This document shows, piece after piece, positions 35,001-47,400 of a stretch of 64,000 nt of DNA. Within the stretch, counting starts at the first letter, position 1. The number at the start of each line of letters is the position of its first letter. The notes beneath the pieces were generated by a model, which was given only the letters and a program-made list of their open reading frames with translations, ran no database searches and was not told the origin of the DNA. Source of the stretch: Coccinella septempunctata. Its lineage: Eukaryota; Arthropoda; Insecta; Coleoptera; Coccinellidae. The stretch spans positions 17,548,501-17,612,500 of the forward strand of contig NC_058191.1 in NCBI RefSeq assembly GCF_907165205.1. The letters run 5' to 3'. The position numbers and the translations under genes are program-made.

Positions 35001-38000
35001 TTGATCCAATATTTCCTTGGGAATTGAAATGATATTTTGTCGAATCGACCACGGAAATCTCAATTCCTATCTGAACTATCGAAATGAAATTCAACATGTG
35101 CATCTCAATTCGAAAACTGAGTACAGTTTCGGGATTTGGGTCGAATTGATCCAATAGTTCCTTGGGAATTGAAATGATATTTTGTTGAATCGACCACTGA
35201 AATCTCGATTCCTATCTGAACTATCGAACTGAAATTCAACATGTGCATCTCAATCCGAAAACTACGTGCAGTTTCAAGATTTCGTTCGAATTGATCCAAC
35301 AGTTTTCGAGGAATTGATATCACACTTTGCCGAATTGACCACTGAAATCTCAATTCCTATCTGAACTATCGAACTGAAATTCAACATGAGCATCTCAATT
35401 CGAAAACTGTGTACAGTTTCGAGATTTGGGTCGAATTGATCCAACAGTTTTTAGGAATTGATATCACACTTTGCCTAATTGACCACTGAAATCTCCATTC
35501 CTATCTGAACTATCGAACTGAAATTCAACATGTGCATCTTAATTCGAAAACTGTGTACAGTTTCGGGATTTTGGTCGAATTGATCCAATAGTTCCTTAGG
35601 AATTGAAATGATATTTTGTCGAATCGACTACTGAAATATCCATTCCTATCAGAACTATCGATCTGAAATTCAACATGTGCATCTCAATTCGAAAACTATC
35701 TGCAGTTTCAAGATTTGGGTCGAAATGGTCCAACAGTTTTTAGGAATTGATATCACACTTTGCCGAATTGAACACTGAAATCTCAATTCCTATCTGAACT
35801 ATCGAACTGAAATTCAACATGTGCATCTCAATTCGAAAACTGAGTACAGTTTCGGGATTTGGGTCGAATTGATTCAATAGATCCTTGGGAATTGAAATGA
35901 TATTTTGTCGAATCGACCACTGAAATCTCAATTCCTATCAGAACTATCGAACTGAAATTCAACATGTACATCTCAATTCGAAAACTATGTGCTGTTTCGA
36001 GATTTGGTTCGAATTGATCCAACAGTTTTTGAGGAATTGATATCACACTTTGATGGAAAGGCAACTGAAATCTCAATTCCTATCAGAACTATCGAACTGA
36101 AATTCAACATGTGCATCTCATTTCGAAAACTGTGTACAGGATCGAGATTTTGGTCGAATTGATCCAATAGTTCCTTAGGAATTGAAATGATAATATGTCG
36201 AATCGACCACTGAAATCTCAATTCCTATCAGAACTATCGAACTGAAATTCAACATGTGCATCTCAATTCGAAAACTATGTGCAGTTTCAAGATTTGGTTC
36301 GAATTAATCCAACAGTTTTTAGGAATTGATATCACACTTTGCCGAATTGACCACTGAAATCTCAATTCCTATCTGAACTATCGAACTGAAATTCAACATG
36401 TGCATCTCAATTCGAAAACCGAGTAAAGTTTCGGGATTTGGGTCGAATTGATCCAACAGTTCCTTGGGAATTGAAATGATATTTTGTCGAATCGATCACT
36501 GAAACCTCAATTCCTATCAGAACTATCGAACTGAAATTCAACATGTGCATCTCAATCTCTCAAACCATGTGCTGTTTCGAGATTTGGTTCGAATTGATCC
36601 AACAGTTTTTGTGGAATTGATATCACACTTTTCAGAAAAGACCACCGAAATCTCGATTCCTATCTGAACTATCGAACTGAAATTCAACATGTGCATCTCA
36701 ATTCGAAAACTGTGTACAGGTTCGAGATTTTGGTCGAATTGATCCAATAGTTCCTTAGGAATTGAAATGATAATATGTCGAATCGACCACTGAAATCTCA
36801 ATTCCTATCAGAACTATCGAACTGAAATTCAACATGTGCATCTCAATTCGAAAACTATCTGCAGTTTCAAGATTTGGGTCGAAATGGTCCAACAGTTTTT
36901 AGGAATTGATATCACACTTTGCCGAATTGAACACTGAAATCTCAATTCCTATCTGAACTATCGAACTGAAATTCAACATGTGCATCTCAATTCGAAAACT
37001 GAGTACAGTTTCGGGATTTGGGTCGAATTGATTCAATAGATCCTTGTGAATTGAAATGATATTTTGTCGAATCGACCACTGAAATCTCAATTCCTATCAG
37101 AACTATCGAACTGAAATTCAACATGTGCATCTCAATTCGAAAACCATGTGCTGTTTCGAGATTTGGTTCGAATTGATCCAACAGTTTTTGAGGAATTGAT
37201 ATCACACTTTGCCGGAAAGGCAACTGAAATCTCAATTCCTATCAGAACTATCGAACTGAAATTCAACATGTGCATCTCATTTCGAAAACTGTGTACAGGT
37301 TCGAGATTTTGGTCGAATTGATCCAATAGTTCCTTAGGAATTGAAATGATAATATGTCGAATCGACCACTGAAATCTCAATTCCTATCAGAACTATCGAA
37401 CTGAAATTCAACATGTGCATCTCAATTCGAAAACCGAGTAAAGTTTCGGGATTTAGGTCGAATTGATCCAATAGTTCCTTGGGAATTGAAATGATATTTT
37501 GTCGAATCGATCACTGAAACCTCAATTCCTATCAGAACTATCGAACTGAAATTCAACATGTGCATCTCAATCTCTCAAACCATGTGCTGTTTCGAGATTT
37601 GGTTCGAATTGATCCAACAGTTTTTGTGGAATTGATATCACACTTTGCAGAAAAGACCACCGAAATCTCGATTCCTATCTGAACTATCGAACTGAAATTC
37701 AACATGTGCATCTCAATCCGAAAACAATGTGCAGTTTCAAGATTTGGTTCGAATTGATCCAACAGTTTTCGAGGAATTGATATTACACTTTGCCGAATTG
37801 ACCACTGAAATCTCAATTCCTATCTGAACTATCGAACTGAATTTCAACATGTGCATCTCAATTCGAAAACTGTGTGAAATTTCAAGATTTGGTTCGAATT
37901 GAACCAACAGTTTTCGAGGAATTGATATCACACTTTGCCGAATTGACCACTGAAATCTCAATTCCTATCTGAACTATTGAACTGAAATTCAACATGTGCA

Positions 38001-41000
38001 TCTCAATTCAAAAACTGAGTACAGTTTCGGGATTTGGGTCGAATTGATCCAATATTTCCTTGGGAATTGAATTGATATTTTGTCGAATCGACCACTGAAA
38101 TCTCAATTCCTATCTGAACTATCGAACTGAAATTCAACATGTGCATCTTAATTCGAAAACTGTGTACAGTTTCGGGATTTTGGTCGAATTGATCCAATAG
38201 TTCCTTAGGAATTGAAATGATATTTTGTCGAATCGACTACTGAAATCTCCATTCCTATCAGAACTATCGATCTGAAATTCCACATGTGCATCTCAATTCG
38301 AAAACTATCTGCAGTTTCAAGATTTGGGTCGAAATGGTCCAACAGTTTTCAGGAATTGATATCACACTTTGCCGAATTGAAAACTGAAATCTCAATTCCT
38401 ATCTGAACTATCGAACTGAAATTCAACATGTGCATCTCAATTCGAAAACCATGTGCTGTTTCGAGATTTGGTTCGAATTGATCCAACAGTTTTTGAGGAA
38501 TTGATATCACACTTTGCCGGAAAGGCAACTGAAATCTCAATTCCTATCAGAACTATCGAACTGAAATTCAACATGTGCATCTCATTTCGAAAACTGTGTA
38601 CAGGTTCGAGATTTTGGTCGAATTGATCCAATAGTTCCTTAGGAATTGAAATGATAATATGTCGAATCGACCACTGAAATCTCAATTCCTATCAGAACTA
38701 TCGAACTGAAATTCAACATGTGCATCTCAATTCGAAATCTATGTGCAGTTTCAAGATTTGGTTCGAATTAATCCAACAGTTTTTAGGAATTGATATCACA
38801 CTTTGCCGAATTGACCACTGAAATCTCAATTCCTATCTGAACTATCGAACTGAAATTCAACATGTGCATCTCAATTCGAAAACCGAGTAAAGTTTCGGGA
38901 TTTGGGTCGAATTGATCCAACAGTTCCTTGGGAATTGACATGATATTTTGTCGAATCGATCACTGAAACCTCAATTCCTATCAGAACTATCGAACTGAAA
39001 TTCAACATGTGCATCTCAATCTCTCAAACCATGTGCTGTTTCGAGATTTGGTTCGAATTGATCCAACAGTTTTTGTGGAATTGATATCACACTTTGCAGT
39101 AAAGACCACCGAAATCTCGATTCCTATCTGAACTATCGAACTGAAATTCAACATGTGCATCTCAATTCGAAAACTGTGTACAGGTTCGAGATTTTGGTCG
39201 AATTGATCCAATAGTTCCTTAGGAATTGAAATGATAATATGTCGAATCGACCACTGAAATCTCAATTCCTATCAGAACTATCGAACTGAAATTCAACATG
39301 TGCATCTCAATTCGAAAACTATCTGCAGTTTCAAGATTTGGGTCGAAATGGTCCAACAGTTTTTAGGAATTGATATCACACTTTGCCGAATTGAACACTG
39401 AAATCTCCATTCCTATCTGAACTATCGAACTGAAATTCAACATGTGCATCTCAATTCGAAAACTGAGTACAGTTTCGGGATTTGGGTCGAATTGATTCAA
39501 TAGATCCTTGGGAATTGAAATGATATTTTGTCGAATCGACCACTGAAATCTCAATTCCTATCAGAACTATCGAACTGAAATTCAACATGTGCATCTCAAT
39601 TCGAAAACCATGTGCTGTTTCGAGATTTGGTTCGAATTGATCCAACAGTTTTTGAGGAATTGATATCACACTTTGCCGGAAAGGCAACTGAAATCTCAAT
39701 TCCTATCAGAACTATCGAACTGAAATTCAACATGTGCATCTCATTTCGAAAACTGTGTACAGGTTCGAGATTTTGGTCGAATTGATCCAATAGTTCCTTA
39801 GGAATTGAAATGATAATATGTCGAATCGACCACTGAAATCTCAATTCCTATCAGAACTATCGAACTGAAATTCAACATGTGCATCTCAATTCGAAAACCG
39901 AGTAAAGTTTCGGGATTTGGGTCGAATTGATCCAATAGTTCCTTGGGAATTGAAATGATATTTTGTCGAATCGATCACTGAAACCTCAATTCCTATCAGA
40001 ACTATCGAACTGAAATTCAACATGTGCATCTCAATCTCTCAAACCATGTGCTGTTTCGAGATTTGGTTCGAATTGATCCAACAGTTTTTGTGGAATTGAT
40101 ATCACACTTTGCAGAAAAGACCACCGAAATCTCGATTCCTATCTGAACTATCGAACTGAAATTCAACATGTGCATCTCAATCCGAAAACAATGTGCAGTT
40201 TCAAGATTTGGTTCGAATTGATCCAACAGTTTTCGAGGAATTGATATTACACTTTGCCGAATTGACCACTGAAATCTCAATTCCTATCTGAACTATCGAA
40301 CTGAATTTCAACATGTGCATCTCAATTCGAAAACTGTGTGAAATTTCAAGATTTGGTTCGAATTGAACCAACAGTTTTCGAGGAATTGATATCACACTTT
40401 GCCGAATTGACCACTGAAATCTCAATTCCTATCTGAACTATCGAACTGAAATTCAACATGTGCATCTTAATTCGAAAACTGTGTACAGTTTCGGGATTTT
40501 GGTCGAATTGATCCAATAGTTCCTTAGGAATTGAAATGATATTTTGTCGAATCGACTACTGAAATCTCCATTCCTATCAGAACTATCGATCTGAAATTCA
40601 ACATGTGCATCTCAATTCGAAAACTATCTGCAGTTTCAAGATTTGGATCGAAATGGTCCAACAGTTTTCAGGAATTGATATCACACTTTGCCGAATTGAA
40701 AACTGAAATCTCAATTCCTATCTGAACTATCGAACTGAAATTCAACATGTGCATCTCAATTCGAAAACCATGTGCTGTTTCGAGATTTGGTTCGAATTGA
40801 TCCAACAGTTTTTGAGGAATTGATATCACACTTTGCCGGAAAGGCAACTGAAATCTCAATTCCTATCAGAACTATCGAACTGAAATTCAACATGTGCATC
40901 TCATTTCGAAAACTGTGTACAGGTTCGAGATTTTGGTCGAATTGATCCAATAGTTCCTTAGGAATTGAAATGATAATATGTCGAATCGACCACTGAAATC

Positions 41001-41417
41001 TCAATTCCTATCAGAACTATCGAACTGAAATTCAACATGTGCATCTCAATTCGAAAACTATGTGCAGTTTCAAGATTTGGTTCGAATTAATCCAACAGTT
41101 TTTAGGAATTGATATCACACTTTGCCGAATTGACCACTGAAATCTCAATTCCTATCTGAACTATCGAACTGAAATTCAACATGTGCATCTCAATTCATCA
41201 AACCATGTGCTGTTTCGAGATTTGGTTCGAATTGATCCAACAGTTTTTGTGGAATTGATATCACACTTTGCAGAAAAGACCACCGAAATCTCGATTCCTA
41301 TCTGAACTATCGAACTGAAATTCAACATGTGCATCTCAATCCGAAAACTATGTGCAGTTTCAAGATTTGGTTCGAATTGATCCAACAGTTTTCGAGGAAT
41401 TGATATTACACTTTGCC
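29058..41417 (-). repeat. 145-bp satellite array, minus orientation (array B)
   Basis: The same satellite now reads in reverse complement (for example CATGTGCATCTCAATTCG, AATTGATCCAACAG, TTTGCCGAATTGACCAC), about 85 monomers. Variant words recur at 1,014-1,015 and 1,159 bp, indicating 7- and 8-monomer higher-order units. About 1.4 kb at 36,538-37,960 recurs 2,464 bp downstream at 39,002-40,424. A variant absent from array A, CAACATTTGCGTCTCAATCTC, marks the monomers next to the Jockey end and again near 34,371. Short open frames occur on both strands and are not genes. Confidence 0.96.
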
Positions 41418-41420
41418 GAA
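41415..41420. other. Satellite strand-switch junction, minus to plus
   Basis: Minus-orientation TTACACTTTGCCGAA runs directly into plus-orientation GAACCAAATCTTGAAACTGC. The shared CGAA belongs to AATTCG boxes of two different monomer positions (near 19-24 on one side and 63-70 on the other), so the inversion joint has 3-4 bp of microhomology and no inserted DNA. Confidence 0.9.
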
Positions 41421-42709
41421 CCAAATCTTGAAACTGCACATAGCTTTCGAATTGAGATGCACATGTTGAATTTCAGTTCGATAGTTCTGATAGGAATTGA
41501 GATTTCAGTGGTCGATTCGACATATTATCATTTCAATTCCTAAGGAACTATTGGATCAATTCGACCAAAATCTCGAAACTGTACACAGTTTTCGAAATGA
41601 GATGCACATGTTGAATTTCAGTTCGATAGTTCTGATAGGAATTGAGATTTCAGTGGTCTATTCGGCAAAGTGTGATATCAATTCCTCAAAAACTGTTGGA
41701 TCAATTCAAACCAAATCTTGAAACTGCACATAGCTTTCGAATTGAGATTGCACATGTTGAATTTCAGTTCGATAGTTTAGATAGGAATTGAGATTTCAGC
41801 GGTCTATTCGGCAAAGTGTGATATCAATTCCTCGAAAACGGTTGGATCAATTCGAACCAAATCTTGAAACTGCACACAGTTTTCGAATTGAGATGCACAT
41901 GTTGAATTTCAGTTCGATAGTTTAGATAGGAATTGAGATTTCAGTTGTCAATTCGGCAAAGTGTGATATCAATTCCTCGAAAACTGTTGGAACAATTCGA
42001 ACCAAATCTTGAAACTGCACACAGTTTTCGAATTGAGATGCACATGTTGAATTTCAGTTAAATAGTTTAGATAGGAATTGAGATTTCAGTGGTCAATTCG
42101 GCAAAGGGTGATATCAATTCCTCGAAAACTGTTGGATCAATTCGAACCAAATCTAGAAATTTCACACAGTTTTCGAAATGAGATGCACATGTTGAATTTC
42201 AGTTCGATAGTTCTGATAGGAATTGAGATTTCAGTGGTCGATTCGACAAAATATCATTTCCATTCACAAGGAACTATTGGATCAATTCGACCCAAATCCC
42301 GAAACTGTATTCAGTTTTCAAATTGAGATGCACATGTTGAATTTCAGTTCGATAGTTCAGATAGGAATTGAGATTTCAGTGGTCAATTCGGCAAAGTGTG
42401 ATATCAATTCCTAAAAACTGTTGGATCAATTCGAACCAAATCTTGAAACTGCACATAGTTTTCGAATTGAGATGCACATGTTGAATTTCAGTATGATAGT
42501 TCTGATAGGAATTGAGATTTCAGTGGTCGATTCGACATAGTATCATTTCAATTCCTAAGGAACTATTGAATCAATTCGACCCAAATCTCGAAACTGTACA
42601 CAGTTTTCGAATTGAGATGCACATGTTGAATTTCAGTTCGATAGTTCATATAGGAATCGAGATTTCAGTGGTCAATTCGGCAAAGTGTGATATCAATTCC
42701 TAAAAACTG
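41418..42709 (+). repeat. Satellite segment, plus orientation, between inverted arrays
   Basis: About nine monomers in plus orientation. Words such as CAGCGGTCTATTCGG, CAGTTGTCAATTC and GCAAAGGGTGATATC occur in the same order as at 16,640-17,830 in array A, so this piece derives from array A type DNA. From about 42,191 it matches 26,837-27,355. It ends at the second composite insertion with the same CCTAAAAACTGT boundary. Confidence 0.93.
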
Positions 42710-42961
42710 TATTTTCCGCTTTCTTTAGTCCGTTTAACTAGCTGAATATACCGACCTAACGTTCAGACTTGATCTAGTCATTTTAGGCGTAGATTGCCGA
42801 TTTCCGTGACCGTTCGACCGCCGTTGGGTCCCAAGAGGACTTGGGGCCTTTACCGTATCTTGTTCCTATTTTGTCAATATTTTGCCGATTTCCCACCGAT
42901 CAAGTTGCAGGTTGACAGCTTCTTCCGACCTGCTGTCTAACTGGCATTTTGAGGGTCACCA
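42710..42961. other. Unidentified unique DNA at left end of composite insertion, copy 2
   Basis: This is the copy of 27,356-27,607 at an offset of 15,354 bp, with the same satellite boundary and the same 9-pair stem (42,827-42,848). No gene is seen. Confidence 0.5.
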
Positions 42962-42964
42962 AGT

Positions 42965-42997
<33 letters not shown>

Positions 42998-43948
42998 TAA
43001 AGCACCGATTTCCCTCAGGCCCTGCTGGAATATCCACTTCTGCATCAGAAACTCCGGTTTTAGTGTCACCCCACCAAGTATTTGTTCAGAAATATTGATT
43101 CTGTTCTGAAATGGATCCTCAATATATCCTTCTGTCCCAGAATTTGTGAGAAGGGTTGCAGAAGATCGCCTGAAAGTGTGCCCTGCATATTGTTCAGCAT
43201 CAGAAAGACCCAAATACTTTGCAATTGTAGCGGGCATTTTACAAAATGAGTTCATACCTACAGGCTGGAAAGTACATTTTTCGTTTTTATAATTAAGGAA
43301 TAGTCGCTTGTGATCAACTTTGTTTGGCCTCAAGTTCTTATACTTGCGGAATATATCAAGTGCAGCAACCTTATCACTACCATTGACCATAGTGAAAACT
43401 CATTTCTTAAAGGTTTTTTATCAGGAAGCTGAATAACCAATACGCTGTCCTGATCTTCCACATCACCTACGACCATATTCACCAGCTGGCCAATTCTACA
43501 CCCTCCTGCAACACCCATAATAAAAACTACCTTTATCAATAAATATTGCTCATCAGGAGCGGCATCTAAAACATATTCCAACTCCTCTCTTGTGAATAAT
43601 TTCGACTTCTTTGCCAGGTATCCTCTAGAATGTTGCTTCAAAAAGGCGGTGACTTGGTAAAATCTGCCGATGTCTATTTTTTCTTTCAGAGCCAACATTT
43701 TTCTGAGTTGCAAATAGAAGGACCATAAGAACGACGACTCAACTTTTTTGAACCTTTTAGAAATATAAGCCAAAATGATTTTTTTCGTTGACACCTTCGG
43801 CTTTCATATTATTTCTCCAAGTACAAAACGCTGTATATTCCTTTTCGTACAAAGTTTTTGATTTCAATGGAATAACTTCTTCTGCTGCCTCATTTGCTTT
43901 CTCTATAATGCTCTCGGGAACTACAACCTCGTCGTCACCGATCAACAT
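42956..43948 (-). pseudogene. Crypton-like tyrosine recombinase pseudogene, copy 2
   Basis: The three frames (43,948-43,757; 43,794-43,330; 43,390-42,956) match copy 1 almost base for base. Visible protein differences are Lys to Asn before FSLWSM, one residue in the extension upstream of the ATG, and the end at the GA repeat. Both frameshifts, GGCRIGQL, GHTFRRSSATLL and the abrupt NSGTEGYIED joint are shared. Copy 2 was therefore already inactive when duplicated and did not move by its own transposition. Confidence 0.85.
42965..42997. repeat. GA microsatellite, copy 2
   Basis: GA run with one GG interruption, slightly shorter than copy 1 and preceded by AAGT where copy 1 has AAGA. Confidence 0.95.
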
Positions 43949-44060
43949 TTTTAGATACACGTATTAAGAATTTTTGAAGGTTTTATAATCTTCATTGACA
44001 CTTGCAAACAAATAATTACATTGTGCCATGACAACCATCGATCGAAGGGATATCCTGATA

Positions 44061-44442
44061 TTTTTTTTTATTATAGTACGTATACAAGCAATCAGAATGT
44101 ATTCATTCTATGGGCCTGTTTGCTGGTTCAGAGCTGTAGGCTCCTAAGTGGCGTTATGAGGTCTTATCCAGTGATAAGTCCTCAGGCATCCTTCAGATCT
44201 GCTGGCCAGTTTCTCTTCAGTCGTCTGGTATCTGGGGGTTTGGTCAGTGGTCGGATTAGGGCGCTAACGCCCTAATCGCCCTACTCGGAAGCCATCCTAA
44301 GATGGCTTCCGAGTATTGCGTCATGTCTGCAACTTCTGTCCTGGATGACTTCTTTCACGTATGGGATCTTTAGATCTGTATGGAGCGTTTGGTTCGTAAC
44401 GTACCAGGGTGCGTTTGTTAATATTCTTAGAATTTTTGATTG
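44061..44442 (-). mobile_element. 5'-truncated Jockey-clade 3' end with poly(A), copy 2
   Basis: Same fragment as copy 1, with T9 at 44,061-44,069 and the same 5' joint to satellite. The coding frame agrees as far as AILGSH, then is broken by the 37-nt replacement at 44,264-44,300 and ends after LRMASE at 44,281. Copy 1 keeps the family-typical continuation HPNALIRPL, so copy 2 is the derived state. Confidence 0.87.
44264..44300. repeat. Double-hairpin replacement, 37 nt in place of 4
   Basis: Copy 1 has TTAG at 28,912-28,915; copy 2 has 37 nt here. Left stem: GATTAGGGCG (44,254-44,263), loop CTAA, CGCCCTAATC (44,268-44,277). Right stem: TACTCGGAAGCCATC (44,282-44,296), loop CTAA, and its exact complement (44,301-44,315). 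Both loops are the complement of the replaced TTAG. The new DNA is thus made of reverse-complement copies of both flanks, which suggests snap-back or template-switch repair. Confidence 0.92.
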
Positions 44443-47400
44443 ACTGTACTCAGTTCCTTGGGAATTGAAATGATATTTTGTCGAACCGACCACTGAAACC
44501 TCAATTCCTATCACAACTATCGAACTGAAATTCAACATTTGCGTCTCAATCTCTCAAACCATGTGCTGTTTCGAGATTTGGTTCGAATTGATCCAACAGT
44601 TTTTGAGGAATTGATATCACACTTTGCCGAAAAGACCACTGAAATCTCAATTCCTATCACAACTATCGAACTGAAATTCAACATTTGCGTCTCAATCTCT
44701 CAAACCATGTGCTGTTTCGAGATTTGGTTCGAATTGATCCAACAGTTTTTGAGGAATTGATATCACACTTTGCCGAAAAGATCACCGAAATCTCGATTCC
44801 TATCTGAACTATCGAACTGAAATTCAACATGTGCATCTCAATCCGAAAACTATGTGCAGTTTCAAGATTTGGTTCGAATTGATCCAACAGTTTTCGAGGA
44901 ATTGATATCACACTTTGCCGAATTCACCACTGAAATCTCAATTCCTATCTGAACTATCGAACTGAATTTCAACATGTGCATCTAAATTCGAAAACTGTGT
45001 GAAATTTCAAGATTTAGTTCGAATTGAACCAACAGTTTTCGAGGAATTGATATCACACTTTGCCGAATTGACCACTGAAATCTCAATTCCTATCTGAACT
45101 ATCGAACTGAAATTCAACATGTGCATCTCAATTCGAAAACTGAGTACAGTTTCGGGATTTGGGTCGAATTGATCCAATATTTCCTTGGGAATTGAAATGA
45201 TATTTTGTCGAATCGACCACGGAAATCTCAATTCCTATCTGAACTATCGAAATGAAATTCAACATGTGCATCTCAATTCGAAAACTGAGTACAGTTTCGG
45301 GATTTGGGTCGAATTGATCCAATAGATCCTTGGGAATTGAAATGATATTTTGTCGAATCGACCACTGAAATCTCAATTCCTATCAGAACTATCGAACTGA
45401 AATTCAACATGTGCATCTCCATTCGAAAACTATGTGCAGTTTCAAGATTTGGTTCGAATTAATCCAACAGTTTTTAGGAATTGATATCACACTTTGCCGA
45501 ATTGACCACTGAAATCTCAATTCCTATCTGAACTATCGAACTGAAATTCAACATGTGCATCTCAATTCGAAAACCGAGTAAAGTTTCGGGATTTGGGTCG
45601 AATTGATCCAATAGTTCCTTGGGAATTGAAATGATATTTTGTCGAACCGACCACTGAAACCTCAATTCCTATCACAACTATCGTATTGAAATTCAACATT
45701 TGCGTCTCAATCTCTCAAACCATGTGCTGTTTCGAGATTTGGTTCGAATTGATCCAACAGTTTTTGAGGAATTGATATCACACGTTGCCGAAAAGATCAC
45801 CGAAATCTCGATTCCTATCTGAACTATCGAACTGAAATTCAACATGTGCATCTCAATCCGAAAACTATGTGCAGTTTCAAGATTTGGTTCGAATTGATCC
45901 AACAGTTTTCGAGGAATTGATATCACACTTTGCCAATTCACCACTGAAATCTCAATTCCTATCTGAACTATCGAACTGAATTTCAACATGTGCATCTCAA
46001 TTCGAAAACTGTGTGAAATTTCAAGATTTGGTTCGAATTGAACCAACAGTTTTCGAAGAATTGATATCACACTTTGCCGAATTGACCACTGAAATCTCAA
46101 TTCCTATCTGAACTATCGAACTGAAATTCAACATCAATTCGAAAACTGAGTACAGTTTCGGGATTTGGGTCGAATTGATCCAATATTTCCTTGGGAATTG
46201 AAATGATATTTTGTCGAATCGACCACGGAAATCTCAATTCCTATCTGAACTATCGAAATGAAATTCAACATGTGCATCTCAATTCGAAAACTGAGTACAG
46301 TTTCGGGATTTGGGTCGAATTGATCCAATAGTTCCTTGGGAATTGAAATGATATTTTGTTGAATCGACCTCTGAAATCTCGATTCCTATCTGAACTATCG
46401 AACTGAAATTCAACATGTGCATCTCAATCCGAAAACTACGTGCAGTTTCAAGATTTCGTTCGAATTGATCCAACAGTTTTCGAGGAATTGATATCACACT
46501 TTGCCGAATTGACCACTGAAATCTCAATTCCTATCTGAACTATCGAACTGAAATTCAACATGAGCATCTCAATTCGAAAACTGTGTACAGTTTCGAGATT
46601 TGGGTCGAATTGATCCAACAGTTTTTAGGAATTGATATCACACTTTGCCGAATTGACCACTGAAATCTCCATTCCTATCTGAACTATCGAACTGAAATTC
46701 AACATGTGCATCTTAATTCGAAAACTGTGTACAGTTTCGGGATTTTGGTCGAATTGATCCAATAGTTCCTTAGGAATTGAAATGATATTTTGTCGAATCG
46801 ACTACTGAAATATCCATTCCTATCAGAACTATCGATCTGAAATTCAACATGTGCATCTCAATTCGAAAACTATCTGCAGTTTCAAGATTTGGGTCGAAAT
46901 GGTCCAACAGTTTTTAGGAATTGATATCACACTTTGCCGAATTGAACACTGAAATCTCAATTCCTATCTGAACTATCGAACTGAAATTCAACATGTGCAT
47001 CTCAATTCGAAAACTGAGTACAGTTTCGGGATTTGGGTCGAATTGATTCAATAGATCCTTGGGAATTGAAATGATATTTTGTCGAATCGACCACTGAAAT
47101 CTCAATTCCTATCAGAACTATCGAACTGAAATTCAACATGTACATCTCAATTCGAAAACTATGTGCTGTTTCGAGATTTGGTTCGAATTGATCCAACAGT
47201 TTTTGAGGAATTGATATCACACTTTGCCGGAAAAGCAACTGAAATCTCAATTCCTATCAGAACTATCGAACTGAAATTCAACATGTGCATCTCATTTCGA
47301 AAACTGTGTACAGGTTCGAGATTTTGGTCGAATTGATCCAATAGTTCCTTAGGAATTGAAATGATAATATGTCGAATCGACATCTGAAATCTCAATTCCT

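Noticed and set aside
27583..43948. The recombinase as the agent that inverted the satellite arrays
   Set aside because: Both copies carry the same frameshifts and a missing catalytic segment, and the bare switch at 41,417 has no recombinase nearby. Association is real but causation is not supported.
45693..46100. 135-codon open frame in array C, and similar 110-111-codon frames at 51,306, 60,782 and 61,737
   Set aside because: Each coincides with a small deletion or truncated monomer that re-phases the repeat. The peptides are two copies of the same satellite translation.
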